From contig JAHBVT010000001.1 in the NCBI GenBank assembly GCA_019637355.1, forward strand, positions 1,054,001-1,118,000: a DNA stretch of 64,000 nucleotides. The letters are read 5' to 3'. Made by a program: the position numbers and the translations under genes. The notes under the pieces were generated by a model, which ran no database searches, was not told the DNA's origin, and worked only from the letters and a program-made list of their open reading frames with translations. Position 1 is the first letter of the stretch, and each line of letters opens with the position of its first letter. This DNA is from Gemmatimonadaceae bacterium (GTDB taxonomy: Bacteria > Gemmatimonadota > Gemmatimonadetes > Gemmatimonadales > Gemmatimonadaceae). Shown in pieces: positions 27,323 through 40,461 of this stretch.

Positions 27323-28435
27323 ATGGCTGTCCCTCTTCTTGACCTGAAGGCCCAGCACGCGACCATCCGCGACGAGGTCGTCGCCGAAGTGATGAAGGTG
27401 GTGGATGCGCAGGCCTTCATCCTCGGCGAACCCGTGCAGAAGCTCGAGTCCGAGGTCGCCGCGCTGTCGCAGACCAAGTACGCCGTGGGTTGCGCCAACG
27501 GGACCGACGCGATCCTCATTGCGATGCGCGCGCTGGACATCGGCGCCGGCGACCAGGTGGTGACGACGCCGTTCACGTTCTTCGCGACGGCGGGCACGAT
27601 CCACAACGTCGGCGCGACGCCGGTGTTCGTGGACATTGACCCCAAGACCTACAACATCCGCCCGGACCTCGCGGCGGCGGCCGTGACGGCCAAGACCAAG
27701 GCCATCATCCCGGTGGACCTGTTCGGACAGATGGCGGCCCTCGAGGAGATCCGCGCGCTGCTGCCGGGTATGCCGATCATCGAGGACGCGGCGCAGAGCA
27801 TCGGCGCGCGCCGGAAGATCGGCGGCGAGTGGACGATGGCGGGGCAGGCGGCGACGATCGGGACCTTTTCGTTCTTCCCGTCCAAGAACCTCGGCGGCTA
27901 CGGCGACGGCGGGATGATTGTCACGCAGGACGAGACACTGTTCAAGCGCTTGATGCGCCTGCGCACGCACGGGTCGGTGCAGACGTACTTCCACGAGGAA
28001 GTGGGCTACAACTCGCGGTTGGATGCGCTGCAGGCGGCGGTGCTGCTGGCCAAGCTGCCGCACCTGGCGGCGTGGAGCGCCAAGCGTCGCGAGAACGCGG
28101 CCTACTACACCCAGGCCTTCGCCGACATCGCGGACATCGTGCCGCCGCACATCGACCCGGCCAACGAGAGCATCTACAACCAGTACACCATCCGCGTGCC
28201 CAAGCGGGACGCCCTGAAGGAGCATCTCAAGGCCAAGGGCATCGGGCACTCGGTGTATTACCCGCTGCCGTTGCACCTGCAGCCCTGCTTCGCGTACCTC
28301 GGCTACAAGGCCGGGGCCTGCCCGGAGGCGGAGAAGGCGGCGGAGGAAGTCGTGTCGCTGCCGGTGTACCCTGAACTGACGCGGGCGCAGTTGGACGAGG
28401 TCGTGGCGGGCGTGCGCTCGTTCTTCGGCAAGTAG
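27323..28435 (+). CDS. wbpE: WbpE-like UDP-3-oxo-GlcNAcA aminotransferase (DegT/DnrJ/EryC1 family)
   Basis: 370 residues. PLP-dependent sugar aminotransferase with the cofactor lysine Lys188 in FFPSKNLGGYGDGG, plus GCANGTDAILIAMRAL and EDAAQSIGA. It installs the 3-amino group on UDP-3-keto-GlcNAcA using glutamate. ATG27323 gives the standard MAVPLLDLKAQHA N-terminus. wbpA follows after 17 bases. Confidence 0.9.
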   Translation: MAVPLLDLKAQHATIRDEVVAEVMKVVDAQAFILGEPVQKLESEVAALSQTKYAVGCANGTDAILIAMRALDIGAGDQVVTTPFTFFATAGTIHNVGATPVFVDIDPKTYNIRPDLAAAAVTAKTKAIIPVDLFGQMAALEEIRALLPGMPIIEDAAQSIGARRKIGGEWTMAGQAATIGTFSFFPSKNLGGYGDGGMIVTQDETLFKRLMRLRTHGSVQTYFHEEVGYNSRLDALQAAVLLAKLPHLAAWSAKRRENAAYYTQAFADIADIVPPHIDPANESIYNQYTIRVPKRDALKEHLKAKGIGHSVYYPLPLHLQPCFAYLGYKAGACPEAEKAAEEVVSLPVYPELTRAQLDEVVAGVRSFFGK

Positions 28436-28452
28436 CACTCAACACATCCAAG

Positions 28453-29811
28453 ATGACTGACACGAAGTCGACGCTGCTCCGCAAGATCGACGACCGCTCG
28501 GCCGTGGCCGCCGTCATCGGTCTGGGCTACGTGGGACTGCCGCTGGCGATGGAGCTCTGTGAAGCCGGGTTCCAGGTCGTCGGGTACGACGTTAGCCAAC
28601 GCGTCGTGGACCTCCTGACGCGCGGGGAGTCGCACATCCAGGACGTGCCGAAGGCCCAGGTCGCCAAGCACGTGAAGAGCGGCAAGTTCGCGGCGACGAC
28701 GGATGCGGCGCGGCTCACGGAGGCCGATACGATTTCGATTGCGGTGCCGACGCCGCTGGCGAAGACGCGCGACCCCGATATGTCGTACGTCGTCGCGGCT
28801 GCCGAGACCGTGGCCGCGCGCGCCCGCCCCGGCCAGCTCATCGTGTTGGAGAGCACCACGTACCCGGGCACGACACGCGAACTGCTGCAGCCGCGGCTCG
28901 AAGAGATGGGCCTGACAATCGGGGAGGACGTGTTCCTCGCGTTCTCGCCGGAACGCGTGGACCCCGGCAACCCGACCTGGCACACGAAGAACACACCCAA
29001 GGTCGTGGGCGGCATCACGCCGGCCTGCAACGAGGTCGCGGCGCGCTTCTACTCCTCGACCATCGACACGGTGGTGCCGGTGACGTCGCCGGAGGCGGCC
29101 GAACTGGTGAAGCTGCTGGAGAACACGTTCCGCTCGGTGAACATCGGCCTCGTGAACGAGATGGCCATCGTCTGCGAGCGCCTCGGCGTGGACGTGTGGG
29201 AAGTGATCGACGCGGCTGCGACCAAGCCGTTCGGGTTTATGAAGTTCACGCCGGGGCCTGGCATCGGCGGGCATTGCATCCCGCTGGACCCGCACTACCT
29301 CGCGTGGAAGATGCGTTCGCTGAATTACAAGACGCGCTTCATCGACCTCGCGAGCGAGGTCAACTCGGCGATGCCGGACTTCGTCGTCGAGAAGGTCGCG
29401 CACGCGCTCAACGAGGACCGCAAGGCGGTGAACGGCAGCCGCATCCTCGTCCTGGGCATCGCCTACAAGAAGGACATCGACGATATGCGGGAGTCGCCGG
29501 CGCTGGACGTGATGCGGCTGCTCGAGGCGCGCGGCGCCTTGGTGGTGTACCACGATCCCTTCGTGCCGACGTTCCGCGAAGACGGGCACGAGGCGTGGAG
29601 CGTGCCACTCAACAAGGACGAGCTGGCCAAGGCCGACGCGGTCGTCATCGTGACCGACCACACGGACTTGGACTACCAGTTCGTGGTCGATCACGCCACG
29701 CTGGTCGTGGATACCCGGAATGCCCTGGCCCGCGTGACGCCCTCGAAGGCGCGCGCAATCCCGCTGACGGCACAGCGCCGTCCGATCACCCCTGACCGAG
29801 CGAGTTCGTGA
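28453..29811 (+). CDS. wbpA: WbpA-like UDP-N-acetyl-D-glucosamine 6-dehydrogenase
   Basis: 452 residues. UDP-sugar dehydrogenase with N-terminal GLGYVGLPLA, active-site GPGIGGHCIPLDP (Cys275) and C-terminal UDP-binding domain [17 protein letters not shown]. The HCIPLDP variant of the cysteine motif is typical of UDP-HexNAc dehydrogenases (WbpA/WbpO/WecC) rather than UDP-glucose dehydrogenases. It oxidises UDP-GlcNAc to UDP-GlcNAcA, first step of the diacetamido-glucuronate route. Stop overlaps the next GTG. Confidence 0.88.
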   Translation: MTDTKSTLLRKIDDRSAVAAVIGLGYVGLPLAMELCEAGFQVVGYDVSQRVVDLLTRGESHIQDVPKAQVAKHVKSGKFAATTDAARLTEADTISIAVPTPLAKTRDPDMSYVVAAAETVAARARPGQLIVLESTTYPGTTRELLQPRLEEMGLTIGEDVFLAFSPERVDPGNPTWHTKNTPKVVGGITPACNEVAARFYSSTIDTVVPVTSPEAAELVKLLENTFRSVNIGLVNEMAIVCERLGVDVWEVIDAAATKPFGFMKFTPGPGIGGHCIPLDPHYLAWKMRSLNYKTRFIDLASEVNSAMPDFVVEKVAHALNEDRKAVNGSRILVLGIAYKKDIDDMRESPALDVMRLLEARGALVVYHDPFVPTFREDGHEAWSVPLNKDELAKADAVVIVTDHTDLDYQFVVDHATLVVDTRNALARVTPSKARAIPLTAQRRPITPDRASS

Positions 29812-31115
29812 AGATCACCGTCATCGGCACTGGATACGTCGGCCTCGTCGTCGGCGCCTGCCTCTCGGAAACCGGCAACGACGTCAGCTGTGCAGACGTG
29901 GACCAGAACAAGATCGACGGGCTCAAGCAGAATGTCCTGCCCATCTACGAGCCGGGCCTCGAGGAGTACGTCGAGCGCAACCAGGCGGCCGGACGGCTGA
30001 GCTTCACGACGGACGTGCCGGCGGCGATCCGCGACGCCGAGGTGATCTTCATCGCCGTGGGGACCCCACCCGATGAGGACGGCTCGGCCGACCTCAAGCA
30101 CGTCCTGGCGGTGGCCGACAGCATCGGCAAGCACGCGGCGCGCGAGGTGGTGGTCGTGACCAAGTCGACGGTTCCGGTGGGCACCGCCGAGAAGGTCGCG
30201 GCGGCCATCCGGCCGAACGCCACGGTGACCTTCCATATGTGCTCCAACCCGGAGTTCCTGAAGGAAGGCGCGGCGGTGGACGACTTTATGAAGCCGGACC
30301 GCGTGGTCGTCGGCGTGGAGTCGGACTTCGCCCGCGAGCGGATGGGCGAGCTGTACGCGCCGTTCGTGCGCACGGGCAAGCCGATCATCTTTATGGACAT
30401 CCCCTCGGCGGAGATGACCAAGTACGCGGCGAACGCGATGCTGGCGACGCGCATCTCCTTTATGAACGAGATCGCGAATCTCTGCGAGAAGGTCGGCGCC
30501 AACGTGGACCTGGTGCGCAAGGGCATCGGCTCGGACTCGCGCATCGGTCCGGCGTTCCTGTTCCCGGGCCCGGGCTACGGCGGCAGCTGCTTCCCCAAGG
30601 ACGTGAAGGCGCTGATGCGCACCTCGGAGGAGCAGGGCGCGCCGATGGGCGTGCTCAAGGCCGTGGAAGACGCCAACGAGAAGCAGAAGCACCGGCTGTC
30701 GGAGAAGGTCCGCGCCGTGCTCGGCGCGAACCTCAAGGGCAAGCGCATCGCGCTCTGGGGCCTGGCCTTCAAGGCCAACACCGACGATATGCGCGAGTCG
30801 CCGGCGCTGGTGCTGATCGAGGAGCTGCTGGCGGCCGGCGCGACGGTGGTGGCGCACGACCCCGCCGCGATGCACGAGACCGAGCGCCGGATCGGCAAGC
30901 GCATCGAATACGCGAAGACGAACCACGACGCGGTCAAGGGTGCCGATGCGCTGGTGATCGTGACGGACTGGAACGAGTATCGCTTCCCGGACTTCGAGCG
31001 CCTGAAGCGTGAGTTGAAGGCCCCGGTCGTCGTGGACGGTCGCAACCTCTACGATCCGGCCAAGATGCGCGCGTTGGGCTTCACCTACCGGTCCATCGGA
31101 CGGGGCCGCGAGTGA
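29808..31115 (+). CDS. ugd: UDP-glucose 6-dehydrogenase
   Basis: 435 residues, GTG start in a GTGA overlap. [20 protein letters not shown] at the N-terminus and the catalytic [13 protein letters not shown] (Cys261) are characteristic of UDP-glucose dehydrogenase; [15 protein letters not shown] forms the C-terminal domain. It makes UDP-glucuronate in two NAD-dependent oxidations. The next gene is predicted to decarboxylate that product. Confidence 0.92.
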   Translation: MKITVIGTGYVGLVVGACLSETGNDVSCADVDQNKIDGLKQNVLPIYEPGLEEYVERNQAAGRLSFTTDVPAAIRDAEVIFIAVGTPPDEDGSADLKHVLAVADSIGKHAAREVVVVTKSTVPVGTAEKVAAAIRPNATVTFHMCSNPEFLKEGAAVDDFMKPDRVVVGVESDFARERMGELYAPFVRTGKPIIFMDIPSAEMTKYAANAMLATRISFMNEIANLCEKVGANVDLVRKGIGSDSRIGPAFLFPGPGYGGSCFPKDVKALMRTSEEQGAPMGVLKAVEDANEKQKHRLSEKVRAVLGANLKGKRIALWGLAFKANTDDMRESPALVLIEELLAAGATVVAHDPAAMHETERRIGKRIEYAKTNHDAVKGADALVIVTDWNEYRFPDFERLKRELKAPVVVDGRNLYDPAKMRALGFTYRSIGRGRE

Positions 31116-32068
31116 GGGTCCTCATCACGGGCGCGGCGGGCTTCCTCGGTTCCCACCTCTGTGACCGCTTCCTTCGGGACGGTCACGAAGTGGTGGGGCT
31201 CGACAACTTCCTCACCGGGCATCCCGAGAACATCGCGCACCTGATGGGGCAGGAGCGGTTCCACTTCCTGCGGCACAACATCTCCGAGTACACGTACATC
31301 GCCGGCCACCTCGACGGCGTGCTGCACTTCGCCTCGCCGGCCAGCCCGGTGGACTATCTGCATATGCCGATCCAGACCCTGAAGGTGGGCTCGCTCGGCA
31401 CGCACAACGCGCTGGGCATCGCGCTGGCCAAGGGCGCCAAGTTCCTGCTGGCCTCCACCAGCGAGGTCTACGGCGACCCGCTGATCCACCCGCAGCCCGA
31501 ATCGTACTGGGGCAACGTGAATCCCGTGGGGCCGCGCGGCTGCTACGACGAGGCCAAGCGCTTCGCCGAGGCGATGACGATGGCCTACCACCGTGCCCAG
31601 GGCGTGGAGACGCGCATCGTGCGCATCTTCAACACCTACGGCCCGCGGATGCGCCCGCACGACGGGCGTGTGGTCTCGAATTTCATCGTGCAGGCCCTGC
31701 ACGGCGAACCCCTCACGCTCTACGGCGATGGTTCGCAGACTCGCTCGTTCTGCTATGTGGAGGACGAGGTCGAGGGCATCTACCGCCTGTTCAACTCCGA
31801 CGAGCGGATGCCGGTGAACATCGGCAACCCCAACGAGTTCACGGTGCGGCAGTTGGCCGAACTGGTCATCGAGCTGACGGGTAGTACTTCCACGGTCACC
31901 TCGCTCCCGCTACCGGCTGACGATCCCAAGGTCCGGCAGCCGGACATCACCCGGGCCAAGGGCATCCTTGGCTGGGAGCCGAGTGTCCAACTACGTGAAG
32001 GCCTCCAGCGCACGATCGAATACTTCCGCGGCCTCGAAGGCTCGCCGCGCCTGCAACCCCCGACGTAA
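31112..32068 (+). CDS. UDP-glucuronate decarboxylase (UDP-xylose synthase)-like SDR
   Basis: 318 residues, GTG start. Extended SDR with [26 protein letters not shown], and Tyr145-x3-Lys149 ([11 protein letters not shown]). The SPASP, CYDEAKR and [20 protein letters not shown] blocks are typical of UDP-xylose synthases rather than dTDP-glucose dehydratases. Placed directly after ugd, it would convert UDP-glucuronate to UDP-xylose. Stop overlaps the bamD ATG (TAATG). Confidence 0.87.
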   Translation: MRVLITGAAGFLGSHLCDRFLRDGHEVVGLDNFLTGHPENIAHLMGQERFHFLRHNISEYTYIAGHLDGVLHFASPASPVDYLHMPIQTLKVGSLGTHNALGIALAKGAKFLLASTSEVYGDPLIHPQPESYWGNVNPVGPRGCYDEAKRFAEAMTMAYHRAQGVETRIVRIFNTYGPRMRPHDGRVVSNFIVQALHGEPLTLYGDGSQTRSFCYVEDEVEGIYRLFNSDERMPVNIGNPNEFTVRQLAELVIELTGSTSTVTSLPLPADDPKVRQPDITRAKGILGWEPSVQLREGLQRTIEYFRGLEGSPRLQPPT

Positions 32069-32841
32069 TGCCTCGCTTCCGCTCCACCCTGTTCCTGCTT
32101 CTGGTGATTCTCGCCGCCGGGGCCTGCTTCCGCAGCTTCAACGTCCGTCGCTACCCGACGGCGACGGCCCTGTTCGCCGCGGGAATGGAACGCTTCGAGA
32201 AGAAGAAGTACTCCGACGCGGTGCTGGCCTTCGAGCGCCTGACCTTCGACCTCCCGACGCGCGACACGCTGCTGCCCATCGCGCATTGGTACCTCGGGCA
32301 GTCGCGCCGCCTTAGTGCCGAGCGCCTGCTGGCGGCGCAGAGCTTCAATCGACTGGCGGAGCAGTTCCCGAATCACGAACTCGCGGACGACGCGATGTGG
32401 ATGGCGGGTGTCTCCTACCGCGAGCTGTGGCGGCGACCGTCCCTGGACCCCCAGTACGGCATCCTGGCGCAGGCGCAGTTCCGCCTGCTGCAGGGCGTGT
32501 TCCCGAACTCGCCCTTCGTGGACTCCACCGTCATCGCGCTGGAGCAGCTCGATGAGTGGTTCGCCGCCAAGGACTACGAGACGGGAATGCACTACGTGCG
32601 GCGCAAGGCCTACGACTCGGCGATCATCTACTTCCGCGACGTGGTGACGAACTACCCCAACTCGGACAAGGCGCGCCAGGCGATGCTGCGGCTGGTCGAG
32701 GTGTACCGGTTGCCGGCGCTGAACTATCTCGAGGACGCCGAAGAGGTGTGCTCGGCGCTGCGTGCTGGATTCCCGACCGACGCCGATGTGCTGCGCATCT
32801 GCAAGATGCCGACAGCCGCGACGCCGGCTGGCGGGGCCTGA
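32068..32841 (+). CDS. bamD: outer-membrane assembly lipoprotein BamD-like
   Basis: 257 residues with a lipobox (AAGAC, Cys20) and tetratricopeptide-like repeats: AAGMERFEKKKYSDAVLAFERL, SAERLLAAQSFNRLAEQFPN and YDSAIIYFRDVVTNYPNS. This matches BamD/YfiO, the essential lipoprotein that works with BamA to insert beta-barrels such as LptD. It is coupled to the sugar-nucleotide gene by overlap. Confidence 0.85.
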   Translation: MPRFRSTLFLLLVILAAGACFRSFNVRRYPTATALFAAGMERFEKKKYSDAVLAFERLTFDLPTRDTLLPIAHWYLGQSRRLSAERLLAAQSFNRLAEQFPNHELADDAMWMAGVSYRELWRRPSLDPQYGILAQAQFRLLQGVFPNSPFVDSTVIALEQLDEWFAAKDYETGMHYVRRKAYDSAIIYFRDVVTNYPNSDKARQAMLRLVEVYRLPALNYLEDAEEVCSALRAGFPTDADVLRICKMPTAATPAGGA

Positions 32842-32850
32842 CCGCGAGGC

Positions 32851-33438
32851 GTGGCCACGCGCATCGGCATCTTGGGCGGGACCTTCGATCCGCCGCACAT
32901 CGGGCACCTGTTGCTCGCGCTGGATGCCGTCGAGGCCCTCGGATTGGACCAGCTGGTGTTCGTCCCGGCGGCGCGCCAGCCGCTGAAGCAAGGCGTGCCG
33001 ATGACGGCCGCCGAGCACCGGCTGGCGATGGTGCGGCTCCTGGCCGCTGCCGACTCCCGATTCCACGTGGATGATTCGGAGGTCACCCGCGGCGGGTTAT
33101 CTTTCACGATTGATACGGTGCGGGGCCTCAGGACCGCGCATCCAGACGCCGAGCTGTTCCTGCTGATGGGAGCAGACACGGCGGCGACCCTGCCACAATG
33201 GCGCGAGACCGAGGCATTGGCCTTGCTCGTGCAGGTGGCTGTAGCGGGACGCGGGGACGGACCGATGCCGAAGCCGGCGGGGTTCCGTGTCCAGCCGCTG
33301 CCGTCACGTCGCGTGGACATCTCCGCCACGGAGATCCGCGTACGAGTCGGGGCCGGGCGCAGCATCCGGGGCTTCGTGCCGGATGCCGTGGCCGACTACA
33401 TCGCCGCCCACGGGCTGTACCGCACTACCACCGAGTGA
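32851..33438 (+). CDS. nadD: nicotinate-nucleotide adenylyltransferase
   Basis: 195 residues, GTG start. GGTFDPPHIGHL (residues 9-20) is the nucleotidyltransferase HxGH site and VDISATEIRVRV the C-terminal ISSTxIR-type motif. It adenylates nicotinate mononucleotide in NAD synthesis. secA begins eight bases after the stop. Confidence 0.94.
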   Translation: MATRIGILGGTFDPPHIGHLLLALDAVEALGLDQLVFVPAARQPLKQGVPMTAAEHRLAMVRLLAAADSRFHVDDSEVTRGGLSFTIDTVRGLRTAHPDAELFLLMGADTAATLPQWRETEALALLVQVAVAGRGDGPMPKPAGFRVQPLPSRRVDISATEIRVRVGAGRSIRGFVPDAVADYIAAHGLYRTTTE

Positions 33439-33445
33439 CGACAGA

Positions 33446-36598
<3,153 letters not shown>

Positions 36599-36752
36599 GA
36601 GAGGGAGAGGGGAGGGGGAGAGGTGGGTGAGGGCGGGGAGATGGGAGATGGGAGATGGTTGGGAGAGGGGAGATGGTTGGGAGATGGGAGATGGGTGGGA
36701 GAGGGGACAGGGTTGGGAGATGGACGCGGGGAGAGGGGAGGCGTGATTGCGC
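36599..36752. repeat. purine-rich GGGAGAT heptamer array (locus B3, left arm only)
   Basis: About 150 bases of G/A-rich sequence made of GGGAGAT, GGGAGA and GGTT units (for example GGGAGATGGTTGGGAGA repeated), starting directly at the secA stop. No complementary arm follows before radC. Regular G-runs make a quadruplex plausible. The remaining 36753-36842 holds no gene; TATTCT at 36831-36836 may be the -10 of radC. Confidence 0.8.
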
Positions 36753-36842
36753 GCTTCTCCTCTTCTGCGTCTTGAGTGCGCGGTGCGCGTATCGGCAAGA
36801 AATCGGTGATGGGCTGTGTGGCGGGGCAGATATTCTCGCGGG

Positions 36843-37523
36843 ATGACTTCCGTCCTCGACTTGCCTCCGCAGGACCGGCCGCGGGAGCGGCTGCGCGCGC
36901 TTGGATCGCAGGCGCTCACCACCTCTGAACTCCTTGCCCTGCTGCTCGGAACCGGCGTGGGCGGTCGGTCGGCGGCCTCGGCGGCGGAGGCGATACTGCA
37001 GCGCGCCGGAGGATCACTACGGCGGTTGGGACAACTGCCGGTGGCGACGCTCACCTCCGTGCACGGGCTGGGGGAGGTGCGGGCGCTGGCGGTGCACGCG
37101 GCGTTGGAGCTGGGGCGGCGCCTTGCCGCCGAGTCCAACGACGACGGCGAGCCGCTGCGCGGGCCGCGGGACGTGTGGCGCTACTACGGCCCGCGACTCG
37201 AAGGGCTGACGGTGGAGGAGTTCCACGTGGCCGTGCTCGATGCCCAGCACCGGTTGGAGCGCGATGTGCTGGTGACGCGCGGCATCCTCAACTCCTCGCT
37301 GGTGCACCCGCGGGAGGTGTTCCGGGAGGCGATCGCCGAGCGGGCGGCGAGCATCGTGCTGGTGCACAATCACCCCAGCGGGGACCCGACGCCGAGTTCG
37401 GACGATCGGGCGATTACGACCCAGCTAGTGGCGGCGGGGCGGTTGTTGGATATCCCGATTCACGATCACGTGGTGATTGGACGGGGAAGGTTCGTCTCGT
37501 TTGCGGAGATGGGGTTGTTGTGA
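36843..37523 (+). CDS. radC: RadC/YeeS-type JAMM protein
   Basis: 226 residues. N-terminal helix-hairpin-helix region (LLGTGVGGRSA, SVHGLGEVRALAV) and a C-terminal JAMM metal site with VLVHNHPSGDPTPSSDD (His175, His177 and a following Asp). The fold is that of zinc-dependent deubiquitinase-like peptidases, but the bacterial role is not established. ATG36843 lies six bases after TATTCT, so the transcript may be leaderless. Confidence 0.92.
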   Translation: MTSVLDLPPQDRPRERLRALGSQALTTSELLALLLGTGVGGRSAASAAEAILQRAGGSLRRLGQLPVATLTSVHGLGEVRALAVHAALELGRRLAAESNDDGEPLRGPRDVWRYYGPRLEGLTVEEFHVAVLDAQHRLERDVLVTRGILNSSLVHPREVFREAIAERAASIVLVHNHPSGDPTPSSDDRAITTQLVAAGRLLDIPIHDHVVIGRGRFVSFAEMGLL

Positions 37524-37526
37524 CGA

Positions 37527-37576
37527 GACGGAAGAGGGAAGACGGAAGACGGAGGTCAGAAGTCAGAAGCCGGGAA
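37527..37576. repeat. heptamer array GACGGAA type (locus A6, left arm)
   Basis: Seven consecutive heptamers (GACGGAA, GAGGGAA, GACGGAA, GACGGAG, GTCAGAA, GTCAGAA, GCCGGGA) directly after radC. A weak pyrimidine-rich stretch at 37614-37648 could pair partly and overlaps the end of the convergent gene. Confidence 0.75.
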
Positions 37577-37635
37577 ATGGGCGACCCACGCGCAACGATG
37601 CGTCGCGGACGTGGTCCTCTCAATCCGCCATCCTC

Positions 37636-40347
37636 TCATCTCCCGATCCAGTGCGTCCACTTCACCGTCACCACATTCGTCCCGGTGCTGCCGAGCAGTC
37701 CACTGCCGTGCGGAGAGAGACCCTGCTGCGTCGGGTCGCCGTCGTGGTCGCGGGCCTGGGTCCAGACCAGGAAGAGCGTTGAGCTGGGCCGGTACTCCCA
37801 GCGCAGTACGGCGTTGCCGCGGAACTGGGCGCGGCCAAAGCTGGGATCGGTGACCGTGACGGCGGAGCTGCCGCTGCCGAGTGTGACGCGCCCGTCGGCG
37901 TTGCGCTGCACCTCGGATGCAGGGTAGCGGCGCAGGCGGTCAGCCCAGGTACTCGCACGCGGCGCGACGACTTCGTCGAACGCGGCGATGCGTCCCGCGG
38001 CGACGAAGGGCTGCGCGTAGAGCTGCAGCGAGACGTTGGGCGTGAACGAGAAGTTCACGCGGGAGGTCAACGACAGTTGCCGCTGCTGCAGGTCGCCGAC
38101 GACGGAGCGCTGGGCGCCATCGGCGGAGGTCGCGTTGCCGATGAATTGCCAAGGCAGGCGATTGCGGGCGATGAGCGTCCCAAGCGTGATCTCCGCGCGG
38201 GGGGACGGACGGAGGGTGACGTCGGGCGTAACGTTGTGCACGTATCCGTCGGCGCCGCTGGCCCGCAGGTAGAAGTGGCCCACCCCGAAGCTCGCGCGTT
38301 TGCGCGGGTCGCTGGCATAGCGGACGAACAGCGACTGACGGGTGGGGATGAGCAACGCGGGTCCGCCGCGCAGCATATGCGTGGCCAACGCCGAGCCGTC
38401 GAGTCCGTACTCCGCGGTGAGCGTGCGGAAGCTCTGGAACTGCGTGCGCCCGAAGAGCCTCGCCCCGCGCAGCGTGTTCTCGCCGGCCGTGGTGACCTGG
38501 TACCACGAGTTGAACCACAGCGAGCGCGTCCGCGTTCGGGGGGTCTGTTGTACGGATTCGTAGCCGAGCCATCCTCCCGTGTGGAGCATATCCGCCCGCG
38601 CCATCAGGCCGAGGTCGTTGGCCTCGAAGCCCGGCGTCTTGAGCGAGGAGCCGAGTCCGGCCCGGAAGTTGCCGCCGGCGGTCTTGGCGATGGAGACGTT
38701 CGCTGCGAGCCCGACGAGCGAAGTCGCGGACGAGTCCACGGCTAAATGCCGCGCGTCTGAGCGCTGGTACAGGCGGGTGATGCTGCGTTGTGTCGCGGTG
38801 ATGGCGGTCGCGGTGCCGCGCACCTCGCTCCCCACGAACGCGCCTTCCACCTGCCAGCGTGCGCCCGCGAAGCGTCGGCGCATCGTGACGCCCCCCACGA
38901 GCGCCCCGCTACGCAACGAGGTGAGCGGCGTCCCGTCGAGTCGCCGGTGTGTGGACGTCGCGAAGAGGCCGACGGTGCCTTCGCCGCCGCTGACGTCACG
39001 CGCGAGTCGCAGCACGCCGTAATGCGTCATCGGTTCGATGACGCTGCTGCCCGGCCCGCCTGCGCCATCGACGAACTGCACGCGCGTTTCCTCGGTGAGC
39101 GCCGAGAGTGCCCCGATGGCCCAGCCATCCCGCGTCTTGCCCGAGAGCTTGAGCGCGCCGAGCAGTCGCGTGGCATCCACGCGCTCGCCGTGGGCGGCGT
39201 TGCCCGGCAGGCTGCCCTGGGGGCTGCGCCCGATGCGACGCGAGTAGAACAGTTGATCGCGGCCGGCGATCCAGCTCTGCGTGGAAATGTCCTGCTGGAA
39301 GAGGTCGCCGCCCTCGACAAAGAACGGACGGCGTTCGGCGAAGGCGACCTCGATGCCGCTGAGGTTCACGAGCCCCGGATCCGCCTCCACCTGGCCGAAG
39401 TCCGGGAGGATGGACGCCGAGAGCGTGAGATCGTTGGTGACGCCGAGCCTTACGTCGGCGCCCACGCTGCGCGCGACGCGATCCTGCCGGAAGAATGGGT
39501 TGCCGGGCTGGGCAGGCGCGTGGGTCAGCGAGCTGAGCGTGAACGGCATCAGCTCCACGCGGCGCATCCGCGACGGTGGTTCGATGCCGGTGAGCGTGCC
39601 GAACCGGGACACGAAGCCGCCGAGTGCCGGCGTGACGAGCGTCCACGACGAGCGCTCGGCGCGGCGCGCGAGGTCGCGGGCGAACTGGATGCCCCATTCA
39701 CTCGTTTCGCGGCTTGCGTCGAAGCGCAGTTGCGAGAGCGGGATGCGGAACTCGGCCGTCCACCCGCTCGCGTCACGGCGCGCGGCGCCATCCCACACGG
39801 CATCCCACCCGAGGTCCTCGCTGAACTCGTTGTCGCCGGAGATGTAGGAGTCGCGCTTCACGCCGGCCGGGTTGAGCCCGAAGCGGAATGCCGTCCGTCG
39901 ATCCTGATACGAATCGATGATGACGTGCACCCAGTCGGAGTAGCCGTTGAAGTCACGGCGGGCGAGCGGGGCGATGATGGAGTCGGGCGCGCTATCGTCC
40001 ATCCTCAGCGCGACGTAGAGTGCCTGATCGTCGAAGAGCACCATCGCGCGAGTTGGTTGGGTCGCGGCGGCCCCGGGCTGCGGCGACGACTGCACGAAGT
40101 TCGTGGCGACGGCGGCCGTCTCCCACTCGGCGGCGTCGAGGACGCCGTCGATGCGGACCGGGTTGGCGCGTCGGCGTGCCGCGGTGCTGCGCCCTTCGAT
40201 GGGGCTCGCCGCGCTGGCTGCCGCGCGACGCAGGTCGCGATCCGCCGCGCTGGCACTTACGAGCGTCGGCGATTGTGCGTGGAGCGCGACCGAGAGGACG
40301 AGCTGCATCGAGAGGGCGCTGACGGCGAGAACGGAGGGTTTCTGCAC
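37636..40347 (-). CDS. outer-membrane beta-barrel protein with N-terminal CBM9-like domain (DUF5916-type)
   Basis: 903 residues with a signal peptide (about 1-25). A CBM9-like domain follows (PVRIDGVLDAAEWETAA to about residue 250, with DDQALYVALRMDDSAPD), then a long strand-rich region with LPDFGQVEADPGLVNLSGIE and ERRPFFVEGGDLFQ, the hallmark of DUF5916 proteins, and a barrel-like C-terminus ending in an aromatic-rich strand. Function is unknown; related proteins are abundant in Bacteroidota and Gemmatimonadota and are thought to sit in the outer membrane. It is convergent with radC. A CCGGAG/CTCCGG hairpin lies in its 5' leader (40353-40375). Confidence 0.8.
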   Translation of the reverse strand: MQKPSVLAVSALSMQLVLSVALHAQSPTLVSASAADRDLRRAAASAASPIEGRSTAARRRANPVRIDGVLDAAEWETAAVATNFVQSSPQPGAAATQPTRAMVLFDDQALYVALRMDDSAPDSIIAPLARRDFNGYSDWVHVIIDSYQDRRTAFRFGLNPAGVKRDSYISGDNEFSEDLGWDAVWDGAARRDASGWTAEFRIPLSQLRFDASRETSEWGIQFARDLARRAERSSWTLVTPALGGFVSRFGTLTGIEPPSRMRRVELMPFTLSSLTHAPAQPGNPFFRQDRVARSVGADVRLGVTNDLTLSASILPDFGQVEADPGLVNLSGIEVAFAERRPFFVEGGDLFQQDISTQSWIAGRDQLFYSRRIGRSPQGSLPGNAAHGERVDATRLLGALKLSGKTRDGWAIGALSALTEETRVQFVDGAGGPGSSVIEPMTHYGVLRLARDVSGGEGTVGLFATSTHRRLDGTPLTSLRSGALVGGVTMRRRFAGARWQVEGAFVGSEVRGTATAITATQRSITRLYQRSDARHLAVDSSATSLVGLAANVSIAKTAGGNFRAGLGSSLKTPGFEANDLGLMARADMLHTGGWLGYESVQQTPRTRTRSLWFNSWYQVTTAGENTLRGARLFGRTQFQSFRTLTAEYGLDGSALATHMLRGGPALLIPTRQSLFVRYASDPRKRASFGVGHFYLRASGADGYVHNVTPDVTLRPSPRAEITLGTLIARNRLPWQFIGNATSADGAQRSVVGDLQQRQLSLTSRVNFSFTPNVSLQLYAQPFVAAGRIAAFDEVVAPRASTWADRLRRYPASEVQRNADGRVTLGSGSSAVTVTDPSFGRAQFRGNAVLRWEYRPSSTLFLVWTQARDHDGDPTQQGLSPHGSGLLGSTGTNVVTVKWTHWIGR

Positions 40348-40461
40348 GGTGAACCGGAGGGAGATGAGTCTCCGGCATCGTACAGTCCGCCCGTGGCGTT
40401 GTGGTGGCCACCGCGCGAAGGGGCGGTGGGGAGGATGTCAGCGCCGTGTCAGCGCGCAGCG

